Notes: a model not told the origin generated them from the sequence alone. 64,000 nucleotides of DNA from Aldehydirespirator sp965204415 (GCA_965204415.1 CBDBEL010000003.1:868001-932000), one strand, 5' to 3'. Positions 30,534-40,254 are shown, counted from the stretch's first letter. Translations and numbers: made by a program.

Positions 30534-31766
30534 TCAAGCGCCGCTGAATTGGGTGGAACCGCTTGAGCGGGTTCGGGCGGCGGCGAGTAGGCCGAGGGCG
30601 GCGCAGGCGGTGGTGAAGATCCCCACTGCGATCAGGGCCACCCGGCTGCCGAAGCCGTCCACCAGCCAGCCCAGGATGGGGCCGCCGACGGCGCGGGCCC
30701 CCACGAAGACGACCCCGTAGGCCGCCGACACCCGGCCCTGGAGGCGGGGATCGGCCGCGCTCTGAACCGATCCGTTCGACAGGCTCAAGAACCCGCCGCC
30801 GAACGTGCCCACCACGAAGATGGCCGCTATCCCGGCGACGAGGTGGTTCACGGTCGCCAACGAGACCATGGTCGCGCTGAACACCGCCAGCAGGATCGCG
30901 AGACTGCGCGATCCCTCGAGCTTCGACGCGGCCATCATCACCGAGCCGATCAGGCTGCCGACCGCCATGACCTGGGCCAGCACCGCGAACGTCCCCGCTC
31001 CGCTCTCGAGCTGCTTGTCGGCGACTACCGGAAGCAGCACGGCCAGGTTCCAGCCGAACAGGGTGAACGAGCACAGCAGGGCCATCGGTATGGTCACCGC
31101 CGGCGTGCGCAGCAGGTAGCCGAGCACCCGGCCCCCTGCCTCCCGGGCGGCGGCGGAGGTGGTCGCGGTGGTAGGCACCACCCGGAGCACCAGCATGGAC
31201 GCGAGCAGCGAGGTGGCGCCGTTCACTGCGAAGCAGGCCCAGAACGCCGACAGTTCCAGGAAGAGCCAGGCCGCGCCGCTGCCGAGAAAGCGGCCCACCG
31301 ACATCACCGAGGTGTGCAGCCGGGCCGCTTTGTCGACGCCGTCGGCGATGACCACGTCACGCACGAAGGCCCGCCGCAATGGCGTGTCAATGGCGCCGAT
31401 CACGCCCAGCACGGCGACGGCGCCGAACAGCACCGCCAGCGGCAGGTCCTCTCGCATCGCCAGCGCAAGGAGGGCCAGCGTGCCGGCGACGAGGGCCTTC
31501 GCGGCCTGGGTGGAGGCCAGCAGCCGGCGCCGGTCCATCCGGTCGGCCAGAGTCCCCGCCACCGGCGCGAGAACCACGGCCGAGCCCGACCGGATCGCGA
31601 TGGTGAGACCGACGACGAACGCACTGTCGGTGATCGCATACACCAGCCACACCTCGGCCAGGTGGTGGGCCCACATCCCGGCGCCGTGCAGGAACTGAGC
31701 GCTGGCGTAACGGCGGAAGTTGGGGTTGCTCAGCGTGTCGGCCAGCCGGCCCAGAGCGGTCCTCAC
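30534..31766 (-). CDS. MFS transporter (EntS/MFS_3-like)
   Basis: A major facilitator of about 410 aa with twelve predicted helices. The N-terminal half has NPNFRRYASAQFLHGAGMW and AGTLADRMDRRRLL (motif A between helices 2 and 3), and the C-terminal half repeats a weaker version near DPRLQGRVSAAYGVVFVGARAVGGPILGWLVD, typical of the MFS_3 exporters. Substrate unknown. GTG 31766 is chosen because TGAGGATCAC gives a ribosome site; an upstream TTG at 31814 is possible. It diverges from the catabolic operon. Confidence 0.85.
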   Translation of the reverse strand: MRTALGRLADTLSNPNFRRYASAQFLHGAGMWAHHLAEVWLVYAITDSAFVVGLTIAIRSGSAVVLAPVAGTLADRMDRRRLLASTQAAKALVAGTLALLALAMREDLPLAVLFGAVAVLGVIGAIDTPLRRAFVRDVVIADGVDKAARLHTSVMSVGRFLGSGAAWLFLELSAFWACFAVNGATSLLASMLVLRVVPTTATTSAAAREAGGRVLGYLLRTPAVTIPMALLCSFTLFGWNLAVLLPVVADKQLESGAGTFAVLAQVMAVGSLIGSVMMAASKLEGSRSLAILLAVFSATMVSLATVNHLVAGIAAIFVVGTFGGGFLSLSNGSVQSAADPRLQGRVSAAYGVVFVGARAVGGPILGWLVDGFGSRVALIAVGIFTTACAALGLLAAARTRSSGSTQFSGA

Positions 31767-31870
31767 GTGATCCTCACCATCCCAGTTTGACACCGTGGGC
31801 AGGTTGTCAGACAATCTGCCAAGAGAACCTGGCTTCTGCCGGGCGGTTCTCGCGTCCCGTTGGAGGATGG

Positions 31871-33349
31871 ATGCGCACGGGAGACAGCTACGTCGAGTCG
31901 CTGCGGGACGGGCGCAACGTGATCCTCGACGGTAGGCCCGTCGAGGACGTGACCACCCACCCCGCCTTCGCCGCCGGTGTGCGCAGCGTGGCCCGGCTCT
32001 ACGACTTCTCGGCCGATCCCGCCAACCGCGAGGTCATGACCTACGAGTCTCCGACCGACGGCCGCCCGGTGAACCTGAGTTGGCTAGTACCCCACTCGGT
32101 GGAGGACCTCCGCCGTCGGCGGCTGGCCATCGAAGCCTGGTCCGAGATGAGCTTCGGCTATCTGGGCCGGTCCCCCGACCATGTGGCCTCCTTCTTCGCA
32201 GGCTTCTCGGGCTCGCTCGACACCTTCGCCAAGGCCGGCGACCGCTACGCCGACAACGTCCAGCGCTTCTACGAGCGGGCCCGCGACGAGGACCTCTACG
32301 TCACCTACACCATCATCCATCCCCAGGTTGACCGGTCCAAGGGACCGCACGAGCAGTATGCGCCCAACCTGTACGCCTCCATCGTGCGCTCCGGCGACGA
32401 CGGGGTGGTGGTGCGGGGCGCGCAGATGCTCGGAACCGGCACCGTGATGTCGGACTACGTGTTCGTCAGCTCCATCCAGCCGGTGCCTCCCGGCGCCGAC
32501 GACTACGGCCTGTCGGTGGTGATCCCCGTCAACCATCCCCGGATGCGCATCTACCCCCGCCGGCCCTACGGCCGGGACGTCACCGCGGCGGGCGACTACC
32601 CGCTGTCGGCCGGCTACGACGAGACCGACGCTCTGGTGGTGTTCGACGACGTGGACGTGCCCGCCGAGCACGTGTTCGTGGACCGCGACCCCGAGATCAC
32701 CTTCGCCCAGTTCAACCAGACCCCGGCGCACCTTCTGGGCAACACCCAGGCCCAGATACGCTACGCGGTGAAGATGAGGTTCCTGGCCGGGCTGGCGTCG
32801 CAGCTGGGCGAATGGTCGGGCCAGTCCGCCGACCGGAGCTTCCAGCTCGGCCTGGCCCGGGTGGCGGCCCAGGCCTCGGTTCCCTACGGGATGGTTCTGG
32901 CCGGGGAGTACAACGCCACCATCGACGCCAACGGCGTGGCCCGCCCCGACCCGGAGATGCTCTACGCGGCGATGACCCAGCAGCCCGCGCTGTACCGCGA
33001 CATCACCTTCGCGCTGCGGGAGCTCACCGGGGGGACCACCATCCAGGTGCCCTCGTCGATGAGTTCTTGGGAAGACCCGGTCACCCGGGCCGACTTCGAG
33101 CGCTTCGTGCGCTGGCCCGAGGTGGACGCCGAACACCGGATCGGGCTGTTGAAGCTGATCTGGGACGCCATCGGCTCGGAGTTCGCCAGCCGGCATTTCC
33201 AGTACGAGATGTTCTACGCCGGCTCGGCGTCGGTGGTCCAGGGCCGCCTTTACCGCAACTACGACTGGGATCGGGCCCGCTCCATGGTGCAGCGCTGCCT
33301 GGCTGAGGCCCACACCCCCGGTGGGGCCGACCCCGAGGACAGTCCATGA
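31871..33349 (+). CDS. HpaB-family FADH2-dependent aromatic monooxygenase
   Basis: First gene of the long catabolic operon. The 492-aa product belongs to the 4-hydroxyphenylacetate 3-monooxygenase large-subunit/acyl-CoA dehydrogenase-like family. Markers are the N-terminal RTGDSYVESLRDGRNVILDGRPVEDVT, VTYTIIHPQVDRSKGP, GVVVRGAQMLGTGTVMSDYVFV and FQYEMFYAGSASVVQGRLYRNYDWDRA. Members hydroxylate phenols using flavin from a separate reductase. GGAGG sits before ATG 31871. It overlaps the UbiD-like gene by ATGA. A substrate with a phenolic ring is inferred. Confidence 0.88.
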   Translation: MRTGDSYVESLRDGRNVILDGRPVEDVTTHPAFAAGVRSVARLYDFSADPANREVMTYESPTDGRPVNLSWLVPHSVEDLRRRRLAIEAWSEMSFGYLGRSPDHVASFFAGFSGSLDTFAKAGDRYADNVQRFYERARDEDLYVTYTIIHPQVDRSKGPHEQYAPNLYASIVRSGDDGVVVRGAQMLGTGTVMSDYVFVSSIQPVPPGADDYGLSVVIPVNHPRMRIYPRRPYGRDVTAAGDYPLSAGYDETDALVVFDDVDVPAEHVFVDRDPEITFAQFNQTPAHLLGNTQAQIRYAVKMRFLAGLASQLGEWSGQSADRSFQLGLARVAAQASVPYGMVLAGEYNATIDANGVARPDPEMLYAAMTQQPALYRDITFALRELTGGTTIQVPSSMSSWEDPVTRADFERFVRWPEVDAEHRIGLLKLIWDAIGSEFASRHFQYEMFYAGSASVVQGRLYRNYDWDRARSMVQRCLAEAHTPGGADPEDSP

Positions 33350-34794
33350 CGCCGCCGGGTCGCGGCAGCGGTACCGACCGGATCGGCACGCTCGACACCG
33401 GGTTCCGGACCGCGCTGGCCCGCCTCGACCGGGCCGGGCTGCTGGCCAGGGTGTCGCGCACCGTGGACCCCGACCTCGAGGTGGCCGGGCTCATGAAGCG
33501 CCACGACGCCGGCGCGGCCCTGCTGTTCGAGAGCGTCAAGGACCACGACGTGCCCGTGGTCGGCAACGTCTTCGCCACCCCGGAGTCCTCCGAGGCGGCC
33601 ATGGGACTGGACCGCGCCCAGCTGCGGGCCGCGCTGGCCCGGGGCATCCACACCGACGTCGAGCCCGAACCGGCCGCTGAGGCCCCGGCCCAGGAACGGG
33701 TGTGGCGCAAGGGATCCATCAACCTGGGCCAGCAGCTCCCGGTGCTCAAGCACGCCCCCGGCGACGGCGGGCGCTTCGTCACCGCGGGCGTGCTGATCGT
33801 GCGGGATCCCCTCACCGGCGTGCGCAACGCCTCCTTCCACCGGCTCCAGCTGCTGGAACCCGACAGGGTGGCCATCAAGATCGACCACGGGCGCCACCTG
33901 GGCCGGGCCCTGGACCACGCGGTGGAGATGGGCCAGGACCTGCCGGTGGCGGTCTGCGTCGGCACCGACGTGGCCTTGATCTACGCGGCCTCCACCATGG
34001 GCGCGCTCATGCCGGAGGACCGCGACGAGCTGTGCGCGGCCGGGGGCTGCCGGGGCCGGGGCCTGCCGGTGGTGCCGGGCGTGTCCGTCGACGTGGACGT
34101 GCCCGCCGAGACCGAGATCGTCATCGAGGGCGTCATCAAGGCCGGCGAGCAGGCCCACGAGGGTCCCTTCGGCGAGTTCGTCGGCTATGCCTCGCCGGCC
34201 GGGATGGCACCCACCGTGGACGTCACCGCGGTCACCGCCCGCCACGAGCCGGTGTACCACGCCATCAACGGCGCGGGCCGGGAGACGATCGTGCTGCGCA
34301 AGCACGTGCTGGAGGTGGCCGCCCTGGAGGCGGTCCGACCGGTGACGCCAATCGTCACCGACGTGTGCATGCCCTCGGGCGGGCTCCACCGGTTCCATCT
34401 GGTGATGGCGCTGTCGAAGCAGTCCGAGCGCGACGAGGGATGGGGCCGCAACGCGGCGATGGCCGCGTTCGGCGCCCTCAAGGATCTCAACATGATCATC
34501 CTGACCGACGACGACATCGACATCCACGACCCCGTCGACGTGGAGTACGCGCTGGCCACCCGGTTCGACGCCGCGTCGGACCTTCTGGTCATGCCCGGAA
34601 TGCGCGGCCACGAGTATGTGCGCACCTCGGTGGCCGGGGTCGGCACCAAGGCCATCCTCGACGCCTCGGTGCCCTACGGCCGGCGGGCCGACTTCGAGCG
34701 GATCTCCTTCGCGGCGCCCTCCGACGGCGGCACCGAGCTCGACGCCACCTACTCCGGGTCCACGGTCCTGAGCTGGCTGGGAACTTCTCCATGA
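33346..34794 (+). CDS. UbiD-family decarboxylase
   Basis: Prenylated-FMN-dependent (de)carboxylase of 482 aa. The signature EGPFGEFVGYASPAG with its catalytic glutamates is present, together with NASFHRLQLLEPDRVAIKI and HHLG-like RHLGRAL upstream. UbiD members remove or add carboxyl groups on aromatic or alpha,beta-unsaturated acids. The cofactor needs a UbiX flavin prenyltransferase, which is not in this window. Coupling on both sides (ATGA) to the monooxygenase and the regulator suggests oxidative decarboxylation of an aromatic acid. Confidence 0.9.
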   Translation: MTPPGRGSGTDRIGTLDTGFRTALARLDRAGLLARVSRTVDPDLEVAGLMKRHDAGAALLFESVKDHDVPVVGNVFATPESSEAAMGLDRAQLRAALARGIHTDVEPEPAAEAPAQERVWRKGSINLGQQLPVLKHAPGDGGRFVTAGVLIVRDPLTGVRNASFHRLQLLEPDRVAIKIDHGRHLGRALDHAVEMGQDLPVAVCVGTDVALIYAASTMGALMPEDRDELCAAGGCRGRGLPVVPGVSVDVDVPAETEIVIEGVIKAGEQAHEGPFGEFVGYASPAGMAPTVDVTAVTARHEPVYHAINGAGRETIVLRKHVLEVAALEAVRPVTPIVTDVCMPSGGLHRFHLVMALSKQSERDEGWGRNAAMAAFGALKDLNMIILTDDDIDIHDPVDVEYALATRFDAASDLLVMPGMRGHEYVRTSVAGVGTKAILDASVPYGRRADFERISFAAPSDGGTELDATYSGSTVLSWLGTSP

Positions 34795-35564
34795 AGCTCA
34801 GCCGAGAGACGCTCGCCGACCGGCTGCAGGAGCAGCTCAAGCGCCAGATGCTGTCGGGCCGCCTCGTGCCGGGCGCGACCATGCCGTCGGAACGAGAGCT
34901 GTGCGAGGCCTTCGGCGTGGGCCGCACCACCGTGCGCGAGGCGCTCCAGGGCCTGGTCTCGTCCGGCTTCCTGGCCCGGGACGCGGGCCGGCTCGTCGTG
35001 CGGCACCCCAGCGACATCAGCCCCCGCATGCTCGACCTCGCGGCCAGGGCCTCCGATGCCTCGGTGCAGCAGGTGTTCGACGTGCGCAAGCTGCTCGAGA
35101 TCCACGCGGCCGGTCTGGCCGCCACCAACCGCAACGCCGACGACCTCGCCGGGATGGCCGGGTGCCTGCAGCGCATGGACACCCAGGACGAGACTCAGTA
35201 CCACACCGCCGACCGCAGCTTCCATTGCGCGGTGGTGCGAGCCTCCCAGAACACGGTGCTGGCCGAGCTCTACGAGGCGGGGATCGGGCTCTTCTTCCGA
35301 GAGCCGGCCTTCTGGCGGGTGTTCACCCGCGCCCCCGAACAGCGTCATCGGGTGGGTTCGGGCTATCAGGGCCACCTCCAGATACACAACGCCATCGTCC
35401 GCCAGGATCCGGACCTGGCCCGCGAGCAGATGCGCCGCCATCTGCAGCAGGTGGAACGAAGCCTGCTCGCGATAATGCATGAGACACTCGGCTCGGCCGA
35501 TGATGTGCTGCCCCCGACGTCCGACACGTCATCCCCCACAACCGAGACAGAGAGGAAACCATGA
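34791..35564 (+). CDS. GntR/FadR-family transcriptional regulator
   Basis: A 257-aa regulator with an N-terminal winged helix (LADRLQEQLKRQMLSGRLVPGATMPSERELCEAFGVGRTTVREALQGL) and a C-terminal FCD-type helical ligand domain whose HTADRSFHCAVVRAS and QGHLQIHNAIVRQD histidines could coordinate a metal or acid ligand. It lies inside the operon between UbiD and the amidohydrolase, coupled to both by ATGA, so it most likely controls this operon in response to a pathway carboxylate. Confidence 0.93.
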   Translation: MKLSRETLADRLQEQLKRQMLSGRLVPGATMPSERELCEAFGVGRTTVREALQGLVSSGFLARDAGRLVVRHPSDISPRMLDLAARASDASVQQVFDVRKLLEIHAAGLAATNRNADDLAGMAGCLQRMDTQDETQYHTADRSFHCAVVRASQNTVLAELYEAGIGLFFREPAFWRVFTRAPEQRHRVGSGYQGHLQIHNAIVRQDPDLAREQMRRHLQQVERSLLAIMHETLGSADDVLPPTSDTSSPTTETERKP

Positions 35565-36808
35565 GACAGGGATACCGGGTGATCGACGCCGACACCCATG
35601 TGACCCCTTCCGTCGAGGTGCTCGTCGAATACGGCGACCGCGAGCTGAAGGACCGGGCCGACGAGCTCACGCCCTATATCCGGGTGACCAAGCCCACCGC
35701 GGGCCGGGGCCATCCGACCCATCCCTACGGCGTGGTGCGAGTCAACCCCCAGCCCTACAGCCGGGTGGCCGGGCACAAGCCCGACGCCTCGGTGGACACC
35801 CGCGGCGCGGGAGCCAAGGGGGCGCTCGAGGGCCGGGTGCAGAACCTCGCGGCCAAGCCCATCGCCGACGGCATCCAGCACACCAACTCCGAGGGCCGTC
35901 TGGCCAACATGGACGTCGAGGGAGTGGACATCAACTTCATCATCCCCGGCACTTGGGCGCCGGGCAGCACCGCCCTGGACCTCAGCCTGGCCAAGGCCAT
36001 GTACCGCTCCTACCACCGCTACATGGCCGACTACTGCTCGGCCGACCCCCGCCGCCTGAAGGGGCTGCTGCTGGCGCCCGGCGCCGATCCGCAGTGGGCG
36101 GCCGACACCATACGCCAGCACGCCGGCGAGGAGTGGCTGTCGGCGGTCTGGCCGGTCCTGCCCGAGGGGCTGCCGGTGGACGACCCCGACCTCGAGCCGA
36201 TATGGCAGGCCATGGACGAGGCCGACCTGCCGATCATGCACCACAGCTTCTTCTACGAGGCCCCCTACTTCCCCGGCTACCGCGACATCTGGGGCAACGT
36301 GGCGGTGGCCCGCACCGCGGCCCACGTGTGGGGCGCCCAGAGGCTCATGGCCTACGTCCTGGTGTCGGGCATGCTCGACCGCTACCCCAACCTGCGGGTG
36401 GCCACGGTGGAGACCGGCCACGGCTGGCTGCCGCACTGGATCATCCGCCTCACCAGCCAGATCGACTACGTGAAGGGCGCCGTGCCCGCCGACTTGAAGC
36501 ACACGCCGATGGAGTACGTGCAGATGGGCCGGGTGTTCTGCGCCATCGAGCAGCACGAGGGTCCCGAGATGACCAAGGCGGTGATCGACATCCTCGGTGA
36601 CGGCGTGCTGATGTACGAGTCCGACTTCCCCCATCCCGAGTGCTACTACCCCGACAGCACCGACAACGTGATCTCCTGGGGCCCGGTCATCGGCGAGGAG
36701 GCCCTGCGCAAGCTGATGGCCGGCAACGCGGCCCGCTACCTGCGGCTGCTGTCGGACCCCTGGGACGGCAGCGCCGACGGCAGCGGACGGAGCAGCAATG
36801 GACGCTGA
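35561..36808 (+). CDS. Amidohydrolase 2 family (ACMSD-like) metal enzyme
   Basis: A 415-aa TIM-barrel metalloenzyme of the amidohydrolase-2 family, which includes aminocarboxymuconate semialdehyde decarboxylase and aromatic acid decarboxylases. Metal-site elements are VIDADTHVTPS at the N-terminus, IMHHSFFYEAPY, VETGHGWLPHWI and MYESDFPHPE with the catalytic Asp. Members act on aromatic or ring-opened carboxylates. ATGA coupling to the regulator gene and 11-nt overlap with the next gene place it firmly in the operon. Confidence 0.9.
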   Translation: MRQGYRVIDADTHVTPSVEVLVEYGDRELKDRADELTPYIRVTKPTAGRGHPTHPYGVVRVNPQPYSRVAGHKPDASVDTRGAGAKGALEGRVQNLAAKPIADGIQHTNSEGRLANMDVEGVDINFIIPGTWAPGSTALDLSLAKAMYRSYHRYMADYCSADPRRLKGLLLAPGADPQWAADTIRQHAGEEWLSAVWPVLPEGLPVDDPDLEPIWQAMDEADLPIMHHSFFYEAPYFPGYRDIWGNVAVARTAAHVWGAQRLMAYVLVSGMLDRYPNLRVATVETGHGWLPHWIIRLTSQIDYVKGAVPADLKHTPMEYVQMGRVFCAIEQHEGPEMTKAVIDILGDGVLMYESDFPHPECYYPDSTDNVISWGPVIGEEALRKLMAGNAARYLRLLSDPWDGSADGSGRSSNGR

Positions 36809-37205
36809 GCAGGCGCTGGAGCTCGTGCAGGCGGCTCGAGCCATCGCGGCCACCCGCGGCATCAACGCCACCGTGGCCGTGCACGACGACGCCGGCCACC
36901 CGCTGGTGGTGATGCGGGGCAAGCGCTGGCACGGGCCCTACATGGCCATGGGCAAGGCCCGGCTGGCAGCCGCCTTCGCCAAGCCGACCAAGGATCTGAT
37001 GGAGCAGTGGGTCGACCGGCCCATGTTCCCGACCAGTCTCGTGGAGATCATCCCCGGAGGCGTCACCGTCAACCCTGGCGGTGTGCCGCTCTTCGAGGGA
37101 GATGTATGCGTGGGCGCCATCGGCGTCGGAGGCGGCTCGCCCCACATCGACCACGAGATCGCGGCTGCGGCCGCGGAGCAGTTCCACAAGTCCCAGGGGG
37201 CTTAG
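36798..37205 (+). CDS. GlcG/HbpS family protein
   Basis: A 135-aa protein of the GlcG/HbpS fold: AARAIAATRGINATVAVHDDAGHPLVVMRGKRW and PGGVTVNPGGVPLFEGDVCVGAIGVGGGSPHIDHEIA are diagnostic. Family members bind heme, cobalamin or small acids, and often accompany catabolic enzymes. There is no signal peptide, so it should be cytoplasmic. It overlaps the amidohydrolase gene by 11 nt. Confidence 0.9.
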   Translation: MDAEQALELVQAARAIAATRGINATVAVHDDAGHPLVVMRGKRWHGPYMAMGKARLAAAFAKPTKDLMEQWVDRPMFPTSLVEIIPGGVTVNPGGVPLFEGDVCVGAIGVGGGSPHIDHEIAAAAAEQFHKSQGA

Positions 37206-37249
37206 ATCTGATGAAGTTGATTCACAGACCCAAAGGAGGAAACAGCAAC

Positions 37250-39106
37250 ATGAGACATATATGGAAGAGACTGGGGGTGCCGCTCGCGGCGCTCTTCGTC
37301 CTCGCGCTAGTGGCCGCTAGCTGCGGCGACGACGAGGCTGACGCACCGGCCGCACCGGTGGTGGACACCGCTGCCGTCGAGGCGGCGCAGGCCGAGGCCG
37401 ATGCCGCCGCCGCGGACGCCGACGCCGCTAGGGCCGAGGCTGACGAGGCGGCTGCCGCCGCCGCGGACGCCGAGGCGGCTCTGGCCGAGGCCGAGGCTGC
37501 CGCCGCCGCGGCGAGCGCCGAGCAGCAGGCTGAGGCTCAGGCCGCGCTGGAAGCGGCCCAAGCGGACGCCGAGGCGGCTATGGCCGCCGCGGCTGAGGCC
37601 GAGGCGAGAGCCTCGGAGGCCGAGATGGCCGCCGAGGAGGCCGCCATGGCCGCCGAGGAAGAGATGATGGAGCCGGCCGCCCCGGCCGGAGAGCCTGGAA
37701 GGGTAACCATCGCGGTCACCACCGAGCCGTCCACCCTCGACCCGCAGGCCGTGAACGACCGCAGCTCGCGGGTCGTTACTGCCAACCTGTTCGAGTCGCT
37801 GCTGGGCCGGGACGCGTCGACGGCGCTGGTCCCGGTGCTGGCCACCGGCTACGAGGTAGTGGACGACGACACCTGGCGCTTCTTCGTGCGCGAGGGCGTG
37901 ACCTTCCACGACGGACAGGCCCTCAACGCCCAGGCCGTGGCCGACAGCCTGAACCGGATGCTGGACCCGGACTACTCGACCCAGAGGGACTCGTACGTCC
38001 GAGGCATCACTATGGCGGAGGCCGTGGACGAGTTCACCGTCGACATCCACACCGACGGGGTCAACGCCACCATCCCGTTGCAGATAGCCCAGCTGCCCGT
38101 CATAGCGCCCGGCACGGGCGACACGGTGGGCGAGAACCCGGTGGGGACCGGCCCCTACGTCTTCGAGTCGTGGGACCGCGGCCAGCAGATCACCGGCGTC
38201 CGCAACGCCGACTACTGGGGCGAGGCGCCGTCGATCGACGCCTTCACGGTCCGGTTCATCCCCGACAAGCAGACGTCGCTGGCTTCTCTGCAGGCCGGTG
38301 AGGTCGACCTGGTGCTCGACATCCTGCCCGAGCAGGTTCCGCTGGTGCCCCAGGCGCTCAGCGTGCCTGCCACCGAGTACAGCTACCTCGCGCTCAACGC
38401 CCTGCGTCCCGATCTGGCCCCGCCCGAGATCCGCGTCGCCATGAACCTGGCCGTGGACAAGGAGCTGATCGCGGAGACGCTCTATGAGGGCTACGCGCGG
38501 CCCAACGACGCCCAGCACCTGTCGCCGGGGATGCTCGGCTACAACCCCGACATCGGTCCGTTCCCGTACGACCCGGACCAGGCCCGTGAGATCATGGAAT
38601 CGTTCGGCTGGAACGAGGACAACCCCTTGCCGCTCGAGATCTACGCGCCGATCGGCCGGTACCTGCGCGGCGTGGAGACGACCCAAGCGGTGGCCACCAT
38701 GCTGAACGACGTCGGCTTCGACACCGAGGTGCGGCTCACGGAGTGGACCCGCTTCCGCGCCGGCAGCCGGATCAAGGGCGACCAGCCCGGCGCCTACGAC
38801 ATTCGCTACGGCTGGAACTCCAACGAGTGGTTCGACGGGGCCCGCACCCGCAACTTCCTGGTCTGCGGCGGCTCGTCCTCCAAGCTGTGCGACGAGTTGG
38901 TCACCGACCTCTTCGAGCAGGCCGGCTCGACGACCGATCAGGATCTGCGCAACATCCTCTACCAGAGGGCCTGGGCGAGGCTGCATGAGAACCCGCATGC
39001 GATCTACCTGCTGCAGCAGGACCTGATCTACGGCGCGACCGAGCGTCTCGACTGGCAGCCCCGGCTCGACGACGAGTACCTCGTGACGGAGATGGCCCTG
39101 AACTAG
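37250..39106 (+). CDS. ABC transporter substrate-binding lipoprotein with coiled-coil stalk
   Basis: A 618-aa family 5 (peptide/nickel-type) binding protein. ATG 37250, with AAAGGAGGAAAC upstream, gives a signal ending in LVAASC for lipid attachment at Cys25. Residues about 35-140 are an almost pure Ala/Glu/Asp stretch predicted to form a long coiled-coil or helical stalk, not seen in ordinary family members. The binding domain starts at RVTIAVTTEPSTLDP and includes EGVTFHDGQALNAQAVADSLNRML and LEIYAPIGRYL. It should capture the operon's substrate outside the cell. Confidence 0.92.
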   Translation: MRHIWKRLGVPLAALFVLALVAASCGDDEADAPAAPVVDTAAVEAAQAEADAAAADADAARAEADEAAAAAADAEAALAEAEAAAAAASAEQQAEAQAALEAAQADAEAAMAAAAEAEARASEAEMAAEEAAMAAEEEMMEPAAPAGEPGRVTIAVTTEPSTLDPQAVNDRSSRVVTANLFESLLGRDASTALVPVLATGYEVVDDDTWRFFVREGVTFHDGQALNAQAVADSLNRMLDPDYSTQRDSYVRGITMAEAVDEFTVDIHTDGVNATIPLQIAQLPVIAPGTGDTVGENPVGTGPYVFESWDRGQQITGVRNADYWGEAPSIDAFTVRFIPDKQTSLASLQAGEVDLVLDILPEQVPLVPQALSVPATEYSYLALNALRPDLAPPEIRVAMNLAVDKELIAETLYEGYARPNDAQHLSPGMLGYNPDIGPFPYDPDQAREIMESFGWNEDNPLPLEIYAPIGRYLRGVETTQAVATMLNDVGFDTEVRLTEWTRFRAGSRIKGDQPGAYDIRYGWNSNEWFDGARTRNFLVCGGSSSKLCDELVTDLFEQAGSTTDQDLRNILYQRAWARLHENPHAIYLLQQDLIYGATERLDWQPRLDDEYLVTEMALN

Positions 39107-39138
39107 GACATCAGGCTCCGCTGGCGGGCTTGCTGTTT

Positions 39139-39193
39139 CCCTGCCGGCCCGGCTCGGTCCCGGGAATCTGGACCGAGCCGGGCCAGGGCAGGG
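39139..39193 (+). terminator. Strong stem-loop after the binding-protein gene
   Basis: GCCCGGCTCGGTCC pairs perfectly with GGACCGAGCCGGGC around CGGGAATCT, and an outer CCCTGCC/GGCAGGG stem extends it past a small bulge. There is no T-run. Stem-loops at this position commonly stabilise the upstream message and let the binding protein be made in excess over the membrane subunits. Confidence 0.6.
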
Positions 39194-39207
39194 CTGAGCA
39201 TCCATAG

Positions 39208-40254
39208 ATGTCGATGGAAACGCAGAAGACGACGGCGACACCAGCACCGTCGCAGCGGTCGCGGCGCGGCGGGCTGCGGCGGCGGCTGCGCGACCTGCGG
39301 CCCGGTGCCGACCGCCTCGCCGCCAAGGGGTCGTTGCGCGGCCTGCTGCTGCGGCGGCTGCGCGACGGCGTCGTCGTGCTGCTGCTCGTGGTGACGGTGA
39401 TCTTCTTCCTGGCCCATGTGGTCGGGAACCCGGCGCTGGTGTTCGCCCCGGTCGACGCCACCGACGAGCACATAGCCGAGATCCACCGCCAGTTCGGGCT
39501 CGACCGCCCGGTCTGGGAGCGCTACTGGGAGTACCTGGCCGGCCTGGTCCGTCTCGACTTCGGGGAGTCCACCTGGCAGAACCGGCCCGCCATCGAAGCG
39601 GTGACCGAGGCGCTGCCGTCCACGATCTACCTCACCGTCGTCGGTCTGGGCGCGGCCGCAGTGCTCGGGGTGGTTCCCGGGATTGTGGCCGGGGCCCGGG
39701 CCCGCAAACCGTTCGACAAGACATCGAACCTGCTGTCGGTGGCGGCGCTGTCGGTGCCGAACTTCTGGCTGGGGCTGCTGCTGATCCTGCTGTTGGGCGT
39801 GCAGCTCGGCTGGTTGCCCACCTCGGGGCGCTTCGAGACTGCCAGCATCGTGATGCCTGCGCTCACTCTGGGCATCGTGCACGGTGGGCGCATCTTCCAG
39901 CTCGTGCGCTCGGCCACCTTCGAGGAGATGTCCAAGCCGTACGTCACCGTGGCCCGCAGCAAGGGTCTCACCGAGTGGAACATCCTGCGCCGCCACGTGG
40001 TCCGCAACACCGGGGTCACGACGGCCACCATCGTCGGCTGGGAGTACGTGCGGATGTGGGGCGGCGCGGTGTTCGCCATTGAGTACGTGTTCGCCTGGCC
40101 GGGCGTGGGCCTGCTCACCATCGATGCCGCCCACCGCCAGGACTTCTTCGTGCTTCAGGCCGCGGTCATCATCGCGGGAGCGTTCGTGATCTTCAGCAAC
40201 CTGCTCATCGACATGGGCTACCAGTTCATCGACCGGCGGATCGCGGCAAGCTGA
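39208..40254 (+). CDS. ABC transporter permease, DppB/OppB-like
   Basis: A 348-aa inner-membrane permease. After a 45-residue basic cytoplasmic leader comes LLLRRLRDGVVVLLLVVTVIFFLAHVVGNP, then FGLDRPVWERYWEYLAGLVRLDFGES typical of DppB, six membrane helices and the coupling-helix motif VRSATFEEMSKPYVTVARSKGL (EAA loop). It ends with a TGATG overlap with the next permease. A second ATG two codons in is an alternative start. Confidence 0.93.
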   Translation: MSMETQKTTATPAPSQRSRRGGLRRRLRDLRPGADRLAAKGSLRGLLLRRLRDGVVVLLLVVTVIFFLAHVVGNPALVFAPVDATDEHIAEIHRQFGLDRPVWERYWEYLAGLVRLDFGESTWQNRPAIEAVTEALPSTIYLTVVGLGAAAVLGVVPGIVAGARARKPFDKTSNLLSVAALSVPNFWLGLLLILLLGVQLGWLPTSGRFETASIVMPALTLGIVHGGRIFQLVRSATFEEMSKPYVTVARSKGLTEWNILRRHVVRNTGVTTATIVGWEYVRMWGGAVFAIEYVFAWPGVGLLTIDAAHRQDFFVLQAAVIIAGAFVIFSNLLIDMGYQFIDRRIAAS

